From positions 1 to 22,898 of the forward strand of contig CAKRNW010000023.1 of assembly GCA_934371505.1 (NCBI GenBank): a stretch of DNA of 22,898 bases, read 5' to 3'. The DNA is from an uncultured Lachnospiraceae bacterium (GTDB taxonomy: Bacteria > Bacillota > Clostridia > Lachnospirales > Lachnospiraceae). Position numbers and translations under genes: made by a program. This document shows positions 19,784 to 22,898 of the stretch, piece after piece. Under the pieces are notes generated by a model. It was not told the DNA's origin. It saw only the letters and a program-made list of their open reading frames with translations, and did not search any database. The first letter of the stretch is position 1; each line of letters begins with the position of its first letter.

Positions 19784-20569
19784 TCAGTTATCTTCGCTCT
19801 TTACAAGCTCCAGCACTTTATCAAAATCCAGATTTCCTCCAAACAGATCCAATGCACTTCCGATGGTAACATTAATTTTTCCATGTCCCAGGCGTTTCAA
19901 AAGTGCAAGATCTTCGTAAGTATGTACACCGCCTGCATAGGTAATGGGCTTCTTTCTCCATTCTCCCAACATCTGTGCCAGACTGGTTTCAATGCCTGAT
20001 GCCTTTCCCTCCACATCCACCGCATGAATCAGGAATTCATCGCAGCTGTCTGCCAGCTCCTCCATTGTCCGGACAGTAAGCTGTACCTGGGTATAATTCT
20101 GCCAGCGATCGGTGACAATATAGTAATCCCCATTCTTTTTTCGACAGCTTAAATCCAGTACAATATGCTCTCTCCCCACCCGTTCCACAAGTTTCTTCAG
20201 ATTATCACGATGAAATCTGCCATTACGAAATACATAGGAGGTCACAATCACATGACTGGCACCCGCTTCTAAAAATTCCTCCGCATTCTCTGAAGTGATA
20301 CCTCCTCCAATCTGAAGTCCTCCCGGAAAACTGTGCAGGGCATCCAGAGCCTGTTTTCTTGTTGCCTCATAATAGGGACTGTCGGAAGCATTCAGCAAAA
20401 TGACATGTCCTCCGCAGCATCCTTTTTTTTTATAAAATTTTGCAAAAAAGGAAGCATCCTGTTCACTGACAAAATTTTCTTCTGCCTGATCTCCCTCATC
20501 CAGAAGTGAATCTCCTACAATTTGTTTTACTTTTCCGTTGTGAATGTCAATGCATGGTCTGAATTCCAT
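19784..20569 (-). CDS. hisA: Phosphoribosylformimino-AICAR ribotide isomerase, eukaryote-type HisA
   Basis: A 261-residue (beta-alpha)8-barrel isomerase of histidine synthesis that converts ProFAR to PRFAR. The sequence follows the fungal/plant HIS6 form rather than the usual bacterial HisA. Signs are FRPCIDIHNGKVKQIVG at the start with the catalytic Asp, NFVSEQDASFFAKFYKKKG, GGHVILLNASDSPY, GGLQIGGGITSENAEEFLE, the second catalytic region HIVLDLSCRKKNG, HAVDVEGKASGIE and ITYAGGVHTYEDL. No other his genes are in the window, so it stands apart from a histidine operon. The ATG at 20569 follows AAAGGA. It has its own promoter (20607-20635). The assignment to the HisA barrel is strong, and the eukaryote-type subfamily is likely. 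Confidence 0.9.
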   Translation of the reverse strand: MEFRPCIDIHNGKVKQIVGDSLLDEGDQAEENFVSEQDASFFAKFYKKKGCCGGHVILLNASDSPYYEATRKQALDALHSFPGGLQIGGGITSENAEEFLEAGASHVIVTSYVFRNGRFHRDNLKKLVERVGREHIVLDLSCRKKNGDYYIVTDRWQNYTQVQLTVRTMEELADSCDEFLIHAVDVEGKASGIETSLAQMLGEWRKKPITYAGGVHTYEDLALLKRLGHGKINVTIGSALDLFGGNLDFDKVLELVKSEDN

Positions 20570-20606
20570 AAATTTTCAATCCTTTTTCCTTTTTTCAATC
20601 ACAAAC

Positions 20607-20635
20607 ATTTTACCCGACTTTCAGAAAAGAAACAA
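20607..20635 (-). promoter_or_regulatory. Promoter for hisA
   Basis: On the minus strand TTGTTT (20630-20635) and TAAAAT (20607-20612) are 17 bases apart, 38 bases before the ATG. Confidence 0.75.
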
Positions 20636-20642
20636 CCCGAAC

Positions 20643-20671
20643 GCATAAAAACTCTTTTCCGCATCATACTA
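20643..20671 (+). promoter_or_regulatory. Sigma-G-type (forespore) promoter for the lipoprotein gene
   Basis: GCATA (20643-20647) and CATACTA (20665-20671) are 17 bases apart. They match the published form of sigma-G promoters in endospore formers (GHATR at -35, CATHHTA at -10, 17-18 base spacer). No comparable sigma-A promoter is seen upstream of the gene at 20724. Confidence 0.5.
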
Positions 20672-20723
20672 ACACTGAACGAAGCGTTTCAGAACGTTCA
20701 ATAAAAATGGAGGTAATGAAAAG

Positions 20724-21128
20724 ATGAGAAAAGCAAAAAAGCTGGTGTTCCTGTCTCTTATGGTCTTTATGCTGTCCAGTTTAAGTGCCTGTGGCTCTGA
20801 CAACAAAAAGCCTGATGATATGGCGCAAAACCAAACTCAGAACGGCACCGGCAATGGTGCCGGCAATGCAGGAAACACTACGGAAAACGGAAACAATACC
20901 GTTACCGGTAATGGAAATAGCGCCGGTGTCAGTGGAAATGAAGCCAATACCAATAACAATATGAACGGCACCGGAGACAGTGTGGTCGGCGATGTCATCA
21001 ATGATGCGACAACCGGTGTGGAGGACATGGTTGATGATGCTGCAGATGGTGTTCGTAATATCACCAACGATGTCACAGGCAGCCAGACTACAACAGGTAG
21101 AAACACCACCGGTACAAGAGTTCAGTAA
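20724..21128 (+). CDS. Asn/Gly-rich lipoprotein, likely spore-associated
   Basis: A 134-residue lipoprotein. The signal peptide ends in the lipobox LSAC, giving Cys23. The mature protein is low-complexity, rich in Asn, Gly and Thr (about 33-85). It is followed by a semi-repetitive acidic segment with DVIND, DMVDDAADGVRNI and NDVTGS (88-119), and a Thr/Gly/Arg tail. The C-terminal D-x-x-DGVR-x-x-x-DVTG pattern recalls YhcN/YlaJ-like spore lipoproteins of clostridia. The sigma-G-like promoter agrees with expression in the forespore. GGAGG lies 10 bases upstream of the ATG. It is a single gene with a strong terminator. The exact function is unknown. Confidence 0.8.
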   Translation: MRKAKKLVFLSLMVFMLSSLSACGSDNKKPDDMAQNQTQNGTGNGAGNAGNTTENGNNTVTGNGNSAGVSGNEANTNNNMNGTGDSVVGDVINDATTGVEDMVDDAADGVRNITNDVTGSQTTTGRNTTGTRVQ

Positions 21129-21130
21129 GT

Positions 21131-21165
21131 AAAAGAGACTTCCAGCCAGGAAGTCTCTTTTCTCT
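21131..21165. terminator. Terminator between the lipoprotein gene and dapB
   Basis: AAAAGAGACTTCC (21131-21143) and GGAAGTCTCTTTT (21149-21161) form a perfect 13-bp stem with loop agcca. Stem and flanks supply T-runs on both strands, so it can stop transcription from both sides. Confidence 0.9.
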
Positions 21166-21176
21166 ATCCTTTATAT

Positions 21177-21944
21177 TTATTTTCCGGAGGCCTCTATCAC
21201 ATCTGCCATATCGTACATTCCTGCCGGCTGATCTTTCAGAAATCCTGCCGCCTGAATGGCTCCCTTGGCAAATACCGCTCTGGAATATGATCTGTGGGAA
21301 AAGGTGATCACCTCATCTGCACCGGCAAAAATCACATCGTGATCTCCTACAATGGTACCGCCACGCACAGCACTGATACCAATTTCCTTAGCATCACGCT
21401 TTTTACGCACCTGACTTCTATCATAAACATATTCATAACTATGATCGAACTCTTCATTGATGGAATCCGCCAGTGCAATGGCAGTTCCACTGGGAGCATC
21501 CAGCTTCTGGTTGTGATGTTTCTCCACAATCTCAATATCAAACCCTGCAGGTGCCAATACAGCTGCTGCTTCCTTCAGCAGCTTTAACAGTGTATTAATT
21601 CCCAGAGACATGTTGGCAGATTTTAAGATTGCCACCTGCCTGGATGTCTCCTGCACTTTTTCCAGCTGTTCTCTGGAAAGACCTGTAGAGCAAAGCACAC
21701 AGGGCGTATTCGTTCCTGCACACCATTCCAGCAGTCCATCCACTGCAGATGCATTGGAGAAATCGATCACCACATCCGCATCCTCTTTTACTTCATTGAT
21801 GGAAGCGTACACCGGATAGGTATTGGGGATTCCATCGTAAGTATCCACTCCGGCTACCAGCTCCATGTCCTTCTCCTGACTGATCAAGTCCGTGATGAAA
21901 CGTCCCATCTTTCCGTTACAGCCATGCATAATTACTTTTGTCAT
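21177..21944 (-). CDS. dapB: 4-hydroxy-tetrahydrodipicolinate reductase
   Basis: A 255-residue NAD(P)H-dependent enzyme. It reduces hydroxy-tetrahydrodipicolinate in the diaminopimelate/lysine pathway. The Rossmann start MTKVIMHGCNGKMGRFI has the G-x-x-G-x-M-G nucleotide site. VVIDFSNASA is a conserved strand. The substrate and catalytic block IEVVEKHHNQKLDAPSGTA-like segment (here IVEKHHNQKLDAPSGTA) has the paired histidines and lysine. AVRGGTIVGDHDVIFAG and SRAVFAKGAI complete the C-terminal domain. The start overlaps the dapA stop (ATGA at 21941-21944), indicating translational coupling in a dapA-dapB operon. Confidence 0.97.
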   Translation of the reverse strand: MTKVIMHGCNGKMGRFITDLISQEKDMELVAGVDTYDGIPNTYPVYASINEVKEDADVVIDFSNASAVDGLLEWCAGTNTPCVLCSTGLSREQLEKVQETSRQVAILKSANMSLGINTLLKLLKEAAAVLAPAGFDIEIVEKHHNQKLDAPSGTAIALADSINEEFDHSYEYVYDRSQVRKKRDAKEIGISAVRGGTIVGDHDVIFAGADEVITFSHRSYSRAVFAKGAIQAAGFLKDQPAGMYDMADVIEASGK

Positions 21945-22828
21945 GCTAATACCCCATACTCTTTCATCGCCTTCTTCAGTACTTCTACATGATCGGACTC
22001 CATCTCAGTCAGCGGCAGACGAAGGGGACCGGATTCAAATCCCATCAGCGACATTGCTTTCTTAACCGGAATCGGATTCACCTCACAGAAGAGAGCCTCA
22101 ATCAGATCCAATGCTTCCAGCTGCATCCTGCAGCTTCCCTGTACATCCCCCCGGAAAAATTTCTCACAAATCTCATGGGTCTGTCTGGGCGCCACGTTGG
22201 ACAATACGGAAATAACACCTTTTCCGCCCAAGGATAAAACCGGAACGATCTGATCATCACTACCGGAGTAAATATCAATACATCCATCTGCCAGATGCGC
22301 CAATTTTGCAATCTGGGAAACATTTCCGCTGGCTTCTTTGATGGCTACAATGTTTTTCACATCTTTAGCCAGGCGTACTGCAGTTTCCGGCAGAATATTA
22401 CAGCCGGTACGGCTTGGAACGTTGTAAAGGATCACAGGGATCTTGATCGCATCTGCGGTCTGTTTAAAATGCTGGTATAATCCGTTCTGTGTTGCTTTGT
22501 TATAGTAGGGAGTCACCAGTAAAACGGCATCTGCGCCATGTTTTTCCGCTTCCGTAGACAGATAGATTGCTGTTTCAGTGCTGTTGGAGCCGGTTCCTGC
22601 GATAACTGGTACGCGGTGAGCTACTTTTTCAATACAGAAACGCACCACTTCCAAATGTTCCTCATGGGAAAGGGTCGATGCCTCGCCTGTGGTTCCGCAC
22701 ACAACGATGGCATCCGTTCCGTTCTTAAGCTGGAACTCAATCATTTCTGCGAACTTGTCATAATTTACTTCTCCATTTGCATACATGGGTGTAACGATGG
22801 CGACAGCTGCGCCTGTAAAAATAGACAT
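21941..22828 (-). CDS. dapA: 4-hydroxy-tetrahydrodipicolinate synthase
   Basis: A 295-residue class I aldolase. It condenses pyruvate and aspartate semialdehyde, the first committed step of the diaminopimelate/lysine branch. The barrel shows GTTGEASTLSHEEH (TT pair at 46-47), TPYYNKATQNGLYQHF (Tyr108/109), YNVPSRTG (Tyr135, Arg140) and the Schiff-base Lys164 in VAIKEASG. The protein has full family length. AAGGAGG lies upstream of the ATG at 22828. It is first in the dapA-dapB pair within the window. A structured leader with a repeated Shine-Dalgarno block lies upstream (22834-22898). No lysine riboswitch is visible in the 70 bases available. Confidence 0.97.
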   Translation of the reverse strand: MSIFTGAAVAIVTPMYANGEVNYDKFAEMIEFQLKNGTDAIVVCGTTGEASTLSHEEHLEVVRFCIEKVAHRVPVIAGTGSNSTETAIYLSTEAEKHGADAVLLVTPYYNKATQNGLYQHFKQTADAIKIPVILYNVPSRTGCNILPETAVRLAKDVKNIVAIKEASGNVSQIAKLAHLADGCIDIYSGSDDQIVPVLSLGGKGVISVLSNVAPRQTHEICEKFFRGDVQGSCRMQLEALDLIEALFCEVNPIPVKKAMSLMGFESGPLRLPLTEMESDHVEVLKKAMKEYGVLA

Positions 22829-22833
22829 ATCAA

Positions 22834-22898
22834 TCCTCCTTGTTTTCCGAAGGAAAATGCGAGCCTCTGCGAGCAGAGGATTTTCCTCCTTGTTTTCC
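22834..22898 (-). promoter_or_regulatory. dapA leader with duplicated Shine-Dalgarno block and hairpin
   Basis: TCCTCCTTGTTTTCC occurs twice (22834-22848 and 22884-22898). On the minus strand each copy is GGAAAACAAGGAGGA, so there are two ribosome binding sites 50 bases apart. Between them AGGAAAAT (22851-22858) and ATTTTCCT (22880-22887) enclose a CCTCTGC/GCAGAGG stem. The GGAAAA at 22852-22857 could instead pair with TTTTCC at 22843-22848, next to the dapA Shine-Dalgarno. The window ends here, so the outer part is missing. Confidence 0.55.

Noticed and set aside
20837..21109. 90-codon minus-strand frame opposite the lipoprotein gene
   Set aside because: Its Val/Leu/Pro-rich translation is the antisense of a low-complexity Asn/Gly/Thr region; no ribosome binding site.
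22829..22898. Lysine riboswitch upstream of dapA
   Set aside because: Only 70 bases are available and they hold a simple hairpin with a repeat, not the multi-helix lysine aptamer.
1..22898. CRISPR arrays, tRNA or rRNA genes, complete insertion sequences, toxin-antitoxin or defence genes
   Set aside because: No regularly spaced repeats, no cloverleaf or rRNA signatures, no transposase and no recognisable defence domains were found on either strand.

Overview
The window looks like chromosome from a gut Lachnospiraceae-type clostridium (Firmicutes). This rests on gene content: DUF3793 beside a short flavodoxin, a DUF6110 protein coupled to a P1B-type ATPase, DUF1836, YerC/YecD, a PspA/SPFH pair, an RlmD-type methyltransferase and a eukaryote-type HisA. 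Strong AGGAGG ribosome binding sites and sigma-A-like promoters agree with it. No rRNA, tRNA, CRISPR array or complete insertion sequence was seen. Most genes are on the minus strand.

Region by region. 1-250 is debris of a mobile element: the tail of a cysteine-rich KTR protein gene joined out of frame to the C-terminal end of a large serine recombinase gene, then a terminator. 356-5562 is a metal-linked block on the minus strand: DUF6110 protein and P1B ATPase (overlapping by 4 bases), enolase, then DUF3793 and flavodoxin. An 18-bp inverted repeat of the AGTTAG-N6-CTAACT type lies upstream of enolase and directly after the -10 box of the DUF3793/flavodoxin promoter, with a weaker third copy in that leader. 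5691-6620 is a COG0523 (CobW-like) GTPase. 6828-8798 (plus) is an ion-transporter-superfamily permease followed by a cytidylate-kinase-like protein. 8853-13190 (minus) holds an RlmD-type rRNA methyltransferase, a small membrane protein with an acidic tail, and PcrA helicase. 13292-14966 is a membrane-stress pair (PspA and an SPFH/zinc-ribbon protein) behind a strong promoter with a palindrome at the transcription start. 15112-17301 is a divergent pair of secreted proteins: an orphan SsuA/NMT1-like lipoprotein and an SH3b protein with a transglutaminase-like tail. 17368-19259 (minus) carries DUF1836, YerC and a membrane-anchored LytM-like protein that lacks the metallopeptidase histidines. 19442-21128 holds a cold-shock protein, HisA (minus) and an Asn/Gly-rich lipoprotein behind a promoter of the forespore sigma-G type. 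21177-22828 is dapA-dapB of lysine/diaminopimelate synthesis, with a structured leader.

The most interesting part is 1500-5562. The small GxxxG-rich protein plus an ATPase with an S-C-A metal-site motif resembles the core of the ferrosome (fez, P1B-6 ATPase) loci that build intracellular iron granules. The neighbouring flavodoxin/DUF3793 operon and enolase carry what look like binding sites for one shared, probably metal-responsive, repressor. The gene calls rest on recognisable motifs; the ferrosome and operator interpretations are inferences.
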